This document shows positions 27,997-36,875 of a DNA stretch of 64,000 nt, in pieces (position 1 is the first letter of the stretch; each line of letters opens with the position of its first letter). The DNA comes from Oceanococcus atlanticus. Lineage in GTDB: Bacteria > Pseudomonadota > Gammaproteobacteria > Nevskiales > Oceanococcaceae. Location: positions 558,001 through 622,000 of the forward strand of contig NZ_AQQV01000003.1 in NCBI RefSeq assembly GCF_002088235.1, written 5' to 3'. The notes under the pieces are model-generated. The model searched no databases and was not told where the DNA came from. It was given only the letters and a program-made list of their open reading frames with translations. The position numbers and the translations under genes were made by a program.

Positions 27997-29750
27997 TGGA
28001 CACCCACAATCGCGAACTGCTGGCCCGGGTCACCACTCACCTCAAGGTGATTTACCCGCAGGTTGATCTCAACCCGCTGGCCCTGGAACTGCTGGATGTG
28101 ATGGGCCTGACCACATCGCCGCCGCTGCCGGCCCAGTTCAACAACCCGTGGGACGAATCCGATGTCTGGCTGATCACCTACGGTGATTCGATACAGGATC
28201 CGCATCAAAAAGGGCTGGTCACCCTGCGCAAGTTTCTCAGCCGCCACCTCGACAAGGAATTGACCGGGGTTCATGTGCTGCCGTTTTTCCCCTACACCTC
28301 GGATGACGGATTTGCGGTCAGCGACTATCTGTCGGTGCGCAAGGAGCTGGGCGGCTGGGACGACATTCAGCGCCTCGCCGGCGACCGCCGCGTGATGTCG
28401 GACGTGGTCATCAACCATTGCTCCAGCGAGCATCCCTGGTTCAAGAATTTCCTCAAGAACCAGCCACCAGGACGCGACTACTTCGTGGTCATGGACGAAG
28501 GCGCCGACCTGCGTCAGGTTGTGCGCCCACGCACCAGCCCGCTGCTGCGCCCCAGCGAGACCGAGGACCGCGGCATCCTCAATGTGTGGTGCACCTTCAG
28601 TCACGATCAGGTTGATCTCAACTTCGCCAACCCGGCCGTGCTGATCGAGTTCGCGCGCATTCTGCGTTTCTATCTGGATTGCGGCATCCGGGTGTTCCGC
28701 CTCGATGCCGTGGCCTTTCTGTGGAAGGAGGAAGGCAGCCCATCCCTCAACCTGCCGCAAACCCACGAAATCGTGCGCCTGCTGCGCACCCTGATCGAGC
28801 ATGTCGACACCAACGCCATCCTGATCACGGAAACCAATATCCCCAATCGCGAAAACCTGTCCTACTTCGGCAATTCCAACGAAGCGCACATGGTTTACAA
28901 CTTCTCGCTGCCACCGCTGCTGTTGCACAGCTTGTGGAGCGGCGATTGCCACTACCTCAAGAACTGGCTGATGAGCATGCCCCCGGCCCAGTTCGGCACC
29001 ACCTATTTCAATTTTCTCGCCTCGCATGACGGCATCGGCCTGCGCCCGGCCGAAGGGCTGCTTGATGACGCCGAGATCGATGCCCTGGTGCGCACCGCCG
29101 AAGCGTTCGGTGGCCAAGTCTCCTGGCGCGCACTGGAACACGGCGCACGCAAACCCTATGAGCTCAACATCGCCCTGTTCGATGCGCTGCAGGGCACCCA
29201 TAAAGGCAAGGATGGCTACAACATCGAACGCTTCATCTGCGCCCACGCCATCATGCTCGCGCTGGAAGGCATCCCGGCCCTCTACATTCACAGTCTGATC
29301 GGCACCCACAACGATCTGCCGCGGGTCACCGCCACCGGTCATGCGCGTGCCATCAATCGCCATCAGTGGGATGCCGGGCAGCTGGAGCAAGCTCTGGCCG
29401 ATCCGGCCAGCGAGCACCATCAGGTGTTCGAACGCCTCAAGGCGCTGATCCGTCTGCGCAAAGCGCAGCCGGCCTTTCACCCCAACGCCCTGCAGTTCAC
29501 CCTGCATCTGAGTGACGCCATCTTCGGCTTCCGTCGCCACAGTCTGGATCGCACCCAGAACATCTTCGCGCTCAACAACATCACCGATCAGCCGCAGACC
29601 ATCCCGCTGACCGAGCTCAACCTGATGCTGCAGCACGACTGGTTCGACCTGATCTCGGGTCAAACCTACGATTCGCTGACCGAAAGCCTGAGCCTGGCGC
29701 CCTATCAGAGCGTGTGGATCAGCAACCGACGCGGCAACATCGACCGCTGA
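27996..29750 (+). CDS. Glucosylglycerate phosphorylase (GH13_18, sucrose-phosphorylase-like)
   Basis: The 584-residue alpha-amylase-fold protein is of the sucrose phosphorylase subfamily. The catalytic residues are visible: nucleophile Asp237 (GIRVFRLDAVAF), acid/base Glu279 (ILITETNIP) and transition-state Asp345 (ASHDGIG). Sucrose phosphorylases look alike, but the operon partners point to glucosylglycerate phosphorylase, which uses phosphate to give glucose 1-phosphate and D-glycerate. The ATG overlaps the synthase stop as TGATG. Confidence 0.85.
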   Translation: MDTHNRELLARVTTHLKVIYPQVDLNPLALELLDVMGLTTSPPLPAQFNNPWDESDVWLITYGDSIQDPHQKGLVTLRKFLSRHLDKELTGVHVLPFFPYTSDDGFAVSDYLSVRKELGGWDDIQRLAGDRRVMSDVVINHCSSEHPWFKNFLKNQPPGRDYFVVMDEGADLRQVVRPRTSPLLRPSETEDRGILNVWCTFSHDQVDLNFANPAVLIEFARILRFYLDCGIRVFRLDAVAFLWKEEGSPSLNLPQTHEIVRLLRTLIEHVDTNAILITETNIPNRENLSYFGNSNEAHMVYNFSLPPLLLHSLWSGDCHYLKNWLMSMPPAQFGTTYFNFLASHDGIGLRPAEGLLDDAEIDALVRTAEAFGGQVSWRALEHGARKPYELNIALFDALQGTHKGKDGYNIERFICAHAIMLALEGIPALYIHSLIGTHNDLPRVTATGHARAINRHQWDAGQLEQALADPASEHHQVFERLKALIRLRKAQPAFHPNALQFTLHLSDAIFGFRRHSLDRTQNIFALNNITDQPQTIPLTELNLMLQHDWFDLISGQTYDSLTESLSLAPYQSVWISNRRGNIDR

Positions 29751-29789
29751 AGCCGTGGCACACTGAGGTCCCTTAAGGAGATCTGTGTC

Positions 29790-30215
29790 ATGGACAAGGA
29801 CGAACGCATCAAAGCGCTCAACCCGATGCAGTATCGGGTGACTCAGCAGTCGGGTACCGAGCCCCCCTTCAGCAACGAATTCTGGGACCACAATGAGCCC
29901 GGCATTTACGTTGACATTGTCAGTGGCGAGCCATTGTTTTCCTCGCTCGACAAATTCGATGCTGGCTGCGGCTGGCCGAGTTTCATGCAACCACTGCGAG
30001 ATACCCAGATCAAGGAACTCAGCGACCACAGCCACGGCATGATCCGCACGGAGGTACGCTCGACTGAGGCCGACTCGCATCTGGGTCATGTGTTTCCCGA
30101 TGGCCCCGGCCCCAACGGCCTGCGCTACTGCATCAATTCCGCCGCCCTGCGCTTCATTCCGCGCGACCAACTTGAACAGCAGGGCTACGCCGAGTTCGCA
30201 GCGCTGTTCGACTGA
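29790..30215 (+). CDS. msrB: Peptide-methionine (R)-S-oxide reductase, zinc-free type
   Basis: The 141-residue protein reduces methionine R-sulfoxide in proteins. The catalytic cysteine is Cys114 in [15 protein letters not shown] and [10 protein letters not shown] are core motifs. The two CxxC pairs that bind zinc in most MsrB proteins are absent: the first site reads DIVSGEPLF. This is a known zinc-lacking form. It has a strong AAGGAG site and begins 39 bases after the glucosylglycerate phosphorylase gene, so it may share its transcript. The DUF2007 gene follows after 9 bases. Confidence 0.95.
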   Translation: MDKDERIKALNPMQYRVTQQSGTEPPFSNEFWDHNEPGIYVDIVSGEPLFSSLDKFDAGCGWPSFMQPLRDTQIKELSDHSHGMIRTEVRSTEADSHLGHVFPDGPGPNGLRYCINSAALRFIPRDQLEQQGYAEFAALFD

Positions 30216-30224
30216 AACCGGCCA

Positions 30225-30548
30225 ATGACTCCGGTGTATTCCGCCCCCGCCCTGCCCACCGTGGCCTGGCTGCGCGATGTGCTCAAGGACAAAGGTATAC
30301 GCTGCGTCATCCGCAATGAGTTTCTCTCCGCCGGCGCCGGCGAACTGCCACCCAATGAAACCTGGCCCACCCTGTGCGTGCTGGATAGACATCAGCTGCC
30401 GTTCGCCCAGGCGATCATTGCCGAATTTGAAAGCGAATCGTCCTACGCTAACGCACCCGACTGGTTGTGCAGCCATTGCGGAGCGAGCAATGAGGCAATC
30501 TTCAGCGCCTGCTGGCAATGCGCCACGCCAGATACGCGGCTCGCTTGA
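30225..30548 (+). CDS. DUF2007 protein with C-terminal zinc ribbon
   Basis: The 107-residue protein has an N-terminal DUF2007 ferredoxin-like fold (YSAPALPTVAWLRDVLKDKGIRCVIRN) and a C-terminal four-Cys zinc ribbon (WLCSHCGASNEAIFSACWQC). DUF2007 is a predicted signal-transduction or regulatory domain with no proven role. It sits just after msrB and is probably cotranscribed with it. A 123-base gap without any clear signal separates it from the next gene. Confidence 0.85.
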   Translation: MTPVYSAPALPTVAWLRDVLKDKGIRCVIRNEFLSAGAGELPPNETWPTLCVLDRHQLPFAQAIIAEFESESSYANAPDWLCSHCGASNEAIFSACWQCATPDTRLA

Positions 30549-30671
30549 GCCTGGGTACAAGGCGCGCCGGTTTAAGCCCCGTGCGAATTTCAGGATTGTC
30601 GTGCAGATGACAGATTCAAAACCACGACCTCGATAGTCTGCGTAGATCGATATCCCAACCGAGCAAAATCC

Positions 30672-31136
30672 ATGCGCAGCCGCTCCGAACTGATGGACGC
30701 CTATCTTCTTAGCCATCGTCACCCCACCAACTCGACCATCCACTCCATCTGTGTGCCGCCGATTGTGTTCTCAACTCTGGCGCTGGCCTGGCTGGTCCCA
30801 ATCGGTCACTGGATTGGGCTTGAGGGGCCACTGGCCGACGTGGTTAATCTGGCAACGTTGGCCAGTCTGCCCATCGGGATTTACTACTTGATGCTCTCGG
30901 TCGGCAGTTTTATAACCATGAGCGTGTGGTTTGCGCTGTGCGCTGCCGGCATCCTGGCGTTTCAGGCGGCAGCCTGGCCTTTACTGCCGATCGCCGCCGT
31001 GATGTGGGTGGTCAGCTGGGCGCTGCAGATTTACGGCCACAAACTTGAAGGGGCCAAGCCGTCCGCTGCTGATGACGCGGTGTTTTTCCTGATCGGACCA
31101 TTGTTCGTTACCGACAAATGGATGAGGCGACTATGA
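30672..31136 (+). CDS. Mpo1-like (DUF962) integral membrane protein
   Basis: The 154-residue protein has four hydrophobic segments and the family signature H-x-x-P-x-N-x-x-I-H (HRHPTNSTIHSICVPP) near residue 16, and a second His motif QIYGHKLEG near residue 115. Mpo1-type proteins are Fe-dependent dioxygenases that shorten 2-hydroxy fatty acids by alpha-oxidation (shown in yeast); the bacterial role is inferred. Its stop overlaps the start of an SDR gene (ATGA), suggesting related lipid metabolism. Confidence 0.87.
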   Translation: MRSRSELMDAYLLSHRHPTNSTIHSICVPPIVFSTLALAWLVPIGHWIGLEGPLADVVNLATLASLPIGIYYLMLSVGSFITMSVWFALCAAGILAFQAAAWPLLPIAAVMWVVSWALQIYGHKLEGAKPSAADDAVFFLIGPLFVTDKWMRRL

Positions 31137-31930
31137 CTGACCTGACAAACAAGACGATCTGGATCACCGGCGCTTCTGGCGGCATCGGCGAGGGCCTGGC
31201 CCTGCGCGCCAGCGCACGTGGCTCTCGGCTGGTCTTGAGCGCACGACGTGAAGCGGAACTGGAGCGTGTGCGTCAACGCTGTCATCGCCCACAGGATGTC
31301 GCAATTCTGCCCTGCGACCTGGAGTCACTGGATGATCCGGATGCCTTGAACAGGCAGGCCGAGTCATTTTTCGGCCCGATCGATCTGCTGGTCAACAACG
31401 CTGGCCTGTCGCAGCGCACCTTGACCCTGGACACCAGCGTGGACATTACGCGGCGCATTATGGAGGTCGACTTTTTCGCCCCAGTCGCCCTGAGTCGCGC
31501 CGTGATGCCCGGCATGCTGGAACGCGGCCACGGGCATATCGTCGTAGTCAGCAGCGTGTTCGGTCACATTGCCATGGCGCGCCGCTCGGCCTACGCGGCG
31601 GCCAAGCACGCCTTACACGGCTATTTCGACTGTGCCCGCGTCGAGCTGGGCCACAAAGGCATCCAGTTCACCCTGGCCTGCCCCGGCTTTGTCAGCACTC
31701 AGGTCTCGGTCAATGCGTTGATGGCCGACGGCCAGGCCTTTGGCGAGGTGGATCCTGACATTGGCAAAGGCATGCCGCCCGAAGTCTGCGCCGAACGCAT
31801 CTGGCGTGCTGTGGAAAAAAATCGCCAGGAGGTCCTGGTTGCAGGCAAAGAAGCAATCGCCGTGTATTTCAAGCGTTTCCTGCCTCTGCCCTTGTATACC
31901 GCCTTCGCCCGCCGTTTGAAGGTCCATTGA
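31133..31930 (+). CDS. SDR family oxidoreductase (DHRS7/DltE-like)
   Basis: The 265-residue classical SDR has ITGASGGIGEG, NNAG, VVSSVFGH (Ser) and YAAAK (Tyr/Lys). The C-terminal FKRFLPLPLYTAFARRLK is amphipathic, as in membrane-associated lipid SDRs. Coupled to the Mpo1-like gene by a 4-base overlap; the ATG at 31133 is chosen because of that overlap. A Crp-like regulator follows after 37 bases. The substrate is probably a lipid-derived alcohol or ketone, an inference from the neighbour. Confidence 0.87.
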   Translation: MTDLTNKTIWITGASGGIGEGLALRASARGSRLVLSARREAELERVRQRCHRPQDVAILPCDLESLDDPDALNRQAESFFGPIDLLVNNAGLSQRTLTLDTSVDITRRIMEVDFFAPVALSRAVMPGMLERGHGHIVVVSSVFGHIAMARRSAYAAAKHALHGYFDCARVELGHKGIQFTLACPGFVSTQVSVNALMADGQAFGEVDPDIGKGMPPEVCAERIWRAVEKNRQEVLVAGKEAIAVYFKRFLPLPLYTAFARRLKVH

Positions 31931-31967
31931 CCACTCCGCGACCACCAGAGCCACGCATCGGCCAAGC

Positions 31968-32687
31968 ATGAAGTGGACACAGGAACGCCAGCTTCTGCTC
32001 GGCAGTGAATGGTTCAAGCCGCTGCCTGACGCGGTTGTTGATCAACTCGCCGCGATGACGCGACGGCGCAAACTGCAGGATGGCGAACACCTGTTCAGCC
32101 GCGGCGATGCTCCTGATGGCTTGTACTGTGTCGTCAAGGGCAGCATTCGCAGCTTCAGTACGTCGGCCAGCGGCCGGCAGCATCTGTTGTACCAGTTTGA
32201 AGCCGGCGCCTGGTTTGGCGAGATTTCCATGTTTGACGGCATGGGCCGCACCCATGATGGTGCGGCTGTGGGCGAAACCGAAGTTCTAATCCTGCCACGC
32301 GACCGATTTCTGGCGCTGCTTTCGGACACACCGGCGCTCTACCCGCATTTTCTCAGCATGTTGTGCCGCAAGCTGCGACTGGCCTTCGCCTACATCGAAG
32401 ACGTGCAGTTTGAACCCCTTTCGGTGCGTTTGGCCCGGCGTCTACTGGATCTGGTGTCACTCTATGGTTGCGACAGCCCGGATGGACAACTGATCAACAT
32501 CACACTGCCGCAAGATGATCTGGCGCAGATGCTGGGCGCATCGCGCCAGGCCATCAGCAAATTACTCAAACACTGGGAGTCGTTCGGCTGGCTGCGCCTG
32601 GAGTACCGCAAGCTTGTGGTGTGTGATCTGAACGCTTTCCAGACGATTGCCGATGGCGAGCCGGAGCCCCGTCAGCAAGAAACCTGA
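31968..32687 (+). CDS. Crp/Fnr family transcriptional regulator
   Basis: The 239-residue protein has an N-terminal cyclic-nucleotide-binding-like beta-roll (about 15-130; GDAPDGLYCVVKGSIR and WFGEISMFDG) and a C-terminal winged helix (about 160-225; QDDLAQMLGASRQAISKLLKHWESFGWL). It lacks the N-terminal Cys cluster of Fnr, so it is probably not an oxygen sensor; the ligand is unknown. It is the last gene in the Mpo1-SDR group and may regulate it. Confidence 0.9.
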   Translation: MKWTQERQLLLGSEWFKPLPDAVVDQLAAMTRRRKLQDGEHLFSRGDAPDGLYCVVKGSIRSFSTSASGRQHLLYQFEAGAWFGEISMFDGMGRTHDGAAVGETEVLILPRDRFLALLSDTPALYPHFLSMLCRKLRLAFAYIEDVQFEPLSVRLARRLLDLVSLYGCDSPDGQLINITLPQDDLAQMLGASRQAISKLLKHWESFGWLRLEYRKLVVCDLNAFQTIADGEPEPRQQET

Positions 32688-32706
32688 CGCAATCTCAGCA
32701 CAACGA

Positions 32707-32735
32707 ACTCTGGCGCCACAGCGCGGCGCCAGAGT
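32707..32735. terminator. Perfect 11-bp hairpin between converging genes
   Basis: ACTCTGGCGCC (32707-32717) pairs exactly with GGCGCCAGAGT (32725-32735) around a 7-base loop, midway between the Crp-like gene stop and the subtilase stop. No T run follows on either strand. It is likely a shared transcript 3'-end structure. Confidence 0.55.
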
Positions 32736-32750
32736 CGCTCGCAAAGGTCT

Positions 32751-35270
32751 TTAGTTGCGGCGGCGACGCAGACCGGCAAAGACTGCAACCAACAGCAACA
32801 GCCAGCTGCCCAGCGCGCCTCCACGGGTCAATCCGGTTGCGCGGGACGGGACCTCGTCCGGCGCTTCGCTGCCTTCACCGTCAAGCGTTGGATCAGCAAC
32901 GCCGGGCAGCACTGCGACCGGCAGATGGGCCTGCGGAACGGCGGCATCATCCGGGCTCAACACCACATCGGCAAACACCCAGGTGCCGGCCGGGTAGCCA
33001 CCGGTGTCTGCGCTCAGGCTCAGCACGATGTCCTCGCCCGCGGCCAGCGTGAACGTGTCCGGCGTCACCGCAACAGGCAAACCGTCAGCCGAAACCACCG
33101 AAACGCGCCAGGATGCATCCACCGTGGCGTGCAGGGTGCGTGTCCAGCTGCAGCTACCCTGACACGCTGCATGGCCCAGACTGGGCAAGTTCAGTGTGGT
33201 GGGATCGCCCCCGGCCGCCGGATCTGCGGCGCGGTAATTATCGGCGCTTTCATCCAGCAACAAACCGGCACGGGCAGCCTGGGCCAGATCAATCCGCCCC
33301 GCCCCCAGATCCAGCGCATCAGCCGGTGTTTCGCGGTCATCTTTGACCAGACCATCGCTGCCATTTTTGCCGCGCACCACGTAAGCGGTGGTCATCAGCG
33401 CCGACTTGACCTGATCGGGCGTCCAGTCGGGGTGCAGGGCGCGGATCAGCGCGGCCGCCCCGGCCGCATGCGGACTCGACATCGAGGTGCCGCTGAGCAC
33501 GCCAAACTCCGGCTCGCCTTCGGCCAGGCCAAGATCAATCAGCCCTGTCTGCACCGCTGCAATGATGTCGACACCCGGCGCGGTGATATCTGGCTTGACC
33601 AGCCCCGGAACGGCCGGATTAGGTCCGCGTGAGCTGAAGCCGGCCATAACATCGCCATCGACCCGGCTTGCTGTGGGTGTGGTACCGGCAATGGCGGCGT
33701 AATGTGCCGGTCCACCGTCGGCCAGCCAGGCTTTCAAGGCCACGCCATCTTTGTAGGTGATGTGCACGCCCGGCACGGCGTAACCATCGCCATTCAGGCT
33801 CGCCCCGTTGGCTTCATCGTTGGCCAGCACAAAGCCGATGGCACCACCGGCCACCACGTTGTCGCCCTTCTCCACACGGCCATTGACCCCGCGGTCGCAG
33901 ACCACGATCTTGCCGTCGAAAGTGCCTGCCTCAAACGGCGTCTGACACAACGGATCACCAACATCACCGGCATACACGATTTCAGCCTGCGGCAAAGCAC
34001 TGGTCAGACTGCGTCCGGCAATGTCACCGGGCGGGGTTGTCGCGCCGCCATGCAGATCGATCAGCGCATTGTTCAGCGCGCGGTCATGGGTCGAGGCAGC
34101 GACACTGAGCAGCCAAGGCGCATCGGCCGGGGAACCCAGCGTTTCCGGCGCTGGCCCATCGTTGCCCGCTGAGGTGGCGACAAAAACGCCGGCCTCGGTG
34201 GCGGCAAGAAATGCCCGCCCGTTGATATCCGACCACGGGTCACTAGAGGTACCGCCAATGGAAAAATTGAGCACATCCACACCGTCAATCACCGCCTGGT
34301 TGGTCGCCAGCGCCGTGGCCGGCGACAGGCAGGTTCCCAGCAAAGGTGTGGTCAGACAGCCCTTGTAGGTGATCAGGTTGGCGTGCGGCGCAACACCACC
34401 AATACGGCGTTCCAACGTAGCCGTCGGGGCCTGCAAGGTCGCATCGACAATATTGCCGCCAGCGGTGGACGCGGTATGACTGCCGTGACCATTGTCATCA
34501 ATCGGCGTGGTCCCGGTGAAATCCCACACCCCGATCAGCTTGTCGTTGCAGAACGGCAATCCAATGGCCGGGGCGCACAGGCCGTAGTAACGCGGCAGGC
34601 CCAGCAGCGGATCAACCCGCGGGTTGGTGTGCACGTAGCCATCCACCGGTCCAACCGCAGCAAATGACGGATGGTTGTAATTGACCCCGGTGTCGATGAC
34701 GCCAATCACCACGCCCTCACCCATACTGCCCACACCGTCGTAGGTGCCAGTCCCATCGTGCAGAGCATCGGCATGTATCCAGGCGGGGCCGTTGTCGCTG
34801 TGCAGTTTGAAGGCGATCGGCGCCTCAACACGCGCCACACCGGGCAATCCAGCAACCTTGAGCGCTTCCTCCGGGCTCATCTTGATCACCAGGGCATTGA
34901 GCGCGTGTTGCATGCGATGGGTAACGTTGAGCGTACGCCCGAGCGCGGCTTCAGCCAGTTTGATCAAGGCCGTCTGCTCAAGCTCGAGAAAATCGAGATA
35001 CGCCAGCGCCGCGTTGGACTGCGCATCCAGCCGTAAGGCGCCAAGCACCGCGGCGGCGGTCGGTGCCAGGCCGGCCAGTCCACCCCGATAGCTGGCCAGG
35101 GCCGGCGCCTGATGCAGCACGATGTAGTCATCGCCCACGGCGCGGTCCGCATAAGCCACCTCACCCGGCCCGGATTTCCAGCTCAGCGTTTCAGCATGAG
35201 CCAGACTGGCGCAGCCCAACAGCAGCGCACAGCATAAGCGACGCCATGCGCCAAGGTATTCAACAACCAT
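32751..35270 (-). CDS. Secreted S8 subtilisin-like protease with PA domain and GlyGly-CTERM tail
   Basis: The 839-residue protein starts with a signal peptide (CCALLLGCASLAHA). After an inhibitor-I9-like propeptide (about 25-145) comes the S8 catalytic domain with Asp193 (VIGVIDTGVN), His262 (GHGSHTAS) and Ser596 (GTSMSSPHAAG). A PA domain is inserted between His and Ser (about 370-500; VYAGDVGDPLCQ, IVVCDRGVNGRVEKG). The C-terminus reads RGGALGSWLLLLVAVFAGL then RRRR, a GlyGly-CTERM anchor cut by rhombosortase. It is probably exported by type II secretion and processed at the surface. The ATG at 35270 follows GGGGAA; the TTG at 35285 is not favoured. Confidence 0.93.
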   Translation of the reverse strand: MVVEYLGAWRRLCCALLLGCASLAHAETLSWKSGPGEVAYADRAVGDDYIVLHQAPALASYRGGLAGLAPTAAAVLGALRLDAQSNAALAYLDFLELEQTALIKLAEAALGRTLNVTHRMQHALNALVIKMSPEEALKVAGLPGVARVEAPIAFKLHSDNGPAWIHADALHDGTGTYDGVGSMGEGVVIGVIDTGVNYNHPSFAAVGPVDGYVHTNPRVDPLLGLPRYYGLCAPAIGLPFCNDKLIGVWDFTGTTPIDDNGHGSHTASTAGGNIVDATLQAPTATLERRIGGVAPHANLITYKGCLTTPLLGTCLSPATALATNQAVIDGVDVLNFSIGGTSSDPWSDINGRAFLAATEAGVFVATSAGNDGPAPETLGSPADAPWLLSVAASTHDRALNNALIDLHGGATTPPGDIAGRSLTSALPQAEIVYAGDVGDPLCQTPFEAGTFDGKIVVCDRGVNGRVEKGDNVVAGGAIGFVLANDEANGASLNGDGYAVPGVHITYKDGVALKAWLADGGPAHYAAIAGTTPTASRVDGDVMAGFSSRGPNPAVPGLVKPDITAPGVDIIAAVQTGLIDLGLAEGEPEFGVLSGTSMSSPHAAGAAALIRALHPDWTPDQVKSALMTTAYVVRGKNGSDGLVKDDRETPADALDLGAGRIDLAQAARAGLLLDESADNYRAADPAAGGDPTTLNLPSLGHAACQGSCSWTRTLHATVDASWRVSVVSADGLPVAVTPDTFTLAAGEDIVLSLSADTGGYPAGTWVFADVVLSPDDAAVPQAHLPVAVLPGVADPTLDGEGSEAPDEVPSRATGLTRGGALGSWLLLLVAVFAGLRRRRN

Positions 35271-35424
35271 GTTTGAGTTCCCCAATTCTTCGGTTTTTGC
35301 GGCTCGGCACCATGCATTGGCGCCTTACTTCACTTCGGAGTTTACGCCAGCAAGAATCCGGCCATCTTTTGACGAGGCGAATAAGCACCGCTGCCCTGAC
35401 ACACCAGCACCGATGAGCGGCGCT

Positions 35425-36693
35425 CTACTCCTGCGCGACAGGAAAATTGAAGAAAATGGGATTGGACAGCGCCACCATGAGGCCACCCACGGCAAGTGAT
35501 CCCGGCACTTCCGGATACAGCGCGGGCGCCCCCTGAACTTCCACGCGGTAGAAGTGCCGCTGATCAGGCGCGGGCGTATCGCTGAAGGTCACCGCGCTCT
35601 GGCCCGGTGCAATCGTCAATGAAGTGAGTGCAGCGCCATCGCGGATCACGTCCACACGATATGGCAACAGGGCCGCACCAGCGCCTACCATTTCAACGCG
35701 AAAAGTGACCGGCTGCCCGCTGGCGGCAATGTTGTCGCCCATCATCGCATCGGCAACACCATCGGCATCCACATCGGCTGTCAGCTCTACCCGCGGCGAA
35801 TACGGGTTGGCACTGATGGACACGCGCCCGTTGTTGAGCGCCTCCACCACGGCCGTTGCAGAACGCTCACGCGCAAAGACCCAGGTTGTCGGCGTGCCCA
35901 CATAGTTGCCCAGCGCCTGAAACGAATTTTCCGACGGCTGTTCACCGGCTGCCGGCAGACCATGATGTGAGTCACTGCCACCACGCGCGGTCAACTTGCG
36001 CCCGGACTTCATCATGTCGTCCCAAACCGTTAGCGCCGATGCGTTGCTTCCGCTATTCCAGATTGCGGTTTGCCACACCTCTACGGATCGCACCAGGTCA
36101 TAGCTGAACCCGAAATGATCCGCCCCCGTAGGGTGGTTGGCTGACAGATGTATGCCTTCTTGTGCCACATGCTCGCCAATCAGCACGTCCTTGGCATCGC
36201 GCAGGTCATACAGGGTCTGATGATCGTACGGCCGGTCCGAGAAGGTGTTGCCATGGCCACGGTGGGTGGTCCACTCAGCACCATAAAGCATGATGAGCGG
36301 GCTACTCAGAAAGCTCGGATCCAGCCAGGTGTGGTGGGCCACATCGCCATCAACGTGGTTGTCGTGGTCGGTAATGCCCAGAAAATGCAGGCCCGCCGCC
36401 TGCGCCGTGGCAATGATCTTTGCCACCGGATTGGCACTGCTATCGAGGCTGTGCTCGGAGTGCAGGTGAAGATCGCCGGCCAGCCACTCGCCAGCAGTCA
36501 GACTGGCTGCAGACCTTGCAGCGGTATCGCCGGACACGCTGCCCGATGATTCGTCGTGCCCGATGTACTCGGCAGCCACCGCATCACCAGCAAGCGCGGG
36601 CTGTTCGCGTCCCCCTGCCAATTCACCACAGGCACTCAGCAAAGGCAGCGATAGACAGCACGACAACAGGAACCGGGCAGACAGAAACGGCAT
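35425..36693 (-). CDS. PHP-type (CehA/McbA-like) metallohydrolase lipoprotein
   Basis: The product is 422 residues from the ATG at 36693. The lipobox LSAC lies at the end of MPFLSARFLLSCCLSLPLLS. The PHP domain (about 55-330) shows metal ligands in GDLHLHSEHSLD, GITDHDNH, GAEWTTHRGHGNTF, SANHPTG and GGSDSHHG, as in CehA/McbA family hydrolases. A beta-sandwich region follows (about 340-420). It is a periplasmic or surface lipoprotein; a phosphoesterase or carbamate-hydrolase role is possible but untested. In-frame codons upstream to 36783 lack a signal peptide. Confidence 0.85.
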   Translation of the reverse strand: MPFLSARFLLSCCLSLPLLSACGELAGGREQPALAGDAVAAEYIGHDESSGSVSGDTAARSAASLTAGEWLAGDLHLHSEHSLDSSANPVAKIIATAQAAGLHFLGITDHDNHVDGDVAHHTWLDPSFLSSPLIMLYGAEWTTHRGHGNTFSDRPYDHQTLYDLRDAKDVLIGEHVAQEGIHLSANHPTGADHFGFSYDLVRSVEVWQTAIWNSGSNASALTVWDDMMKSGRKLTARGGSDSHHGLPAAGEQPSENSFQALGNYVGTPTTWVFARERSATAVVEALNNGRVSISANPYSPRVELTADVDADGVADAMMGDNIAASGQPVTFRVEMVGAGAALLPYRVDVIRDGAALTSLTIAPGQSAVTFSDTPAPDQRHFYRVEVQGAPALYPEVPGSLAVGGLMVALSNPIFFNFPVAQE

Positions 36694-36774
36694 GGCGGTC
36701 AAAGGGATATGAAAACAGCCCCATGATAGCGAGCCAGGATGACCGCAGCGTGACGCGGTGATGTGCGCCCGGGG

Positions 36775-36818
36775 CAATGTCACTCGGCCGCTTTTGGGCT
36801 GAGTGACATTGTCTTTTT
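36775..36818 (+). terminator. Strong intrinsic terminator (plus orientation) with no upstream plus gene
   Basis: CAATGTCACTC (36775-36785) pairs with GAGTGACATTG (36801-36811), an 11-bp perfect stem extended inward by GGCC/GGCT, and is followed by TCTTTTT (36812-36818). The T run lies on the plus strand, although both flanking genes are on the minus strand. Confidence 0.65.
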
Positions 36819-36875
36819 ACATCTGCCGCAAGGCGAGGTCAGTGATGACCTCGCAGCGCGGCGTATACGTCGCTA

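Noticed and set aside
27978-30743. 921-codon minus-strand frame opposite the glucosylglycerate phosphorylase and msrB
   Set aside because: The plus-strand genes have intact catalytic motifs; the minus frame matches no family.
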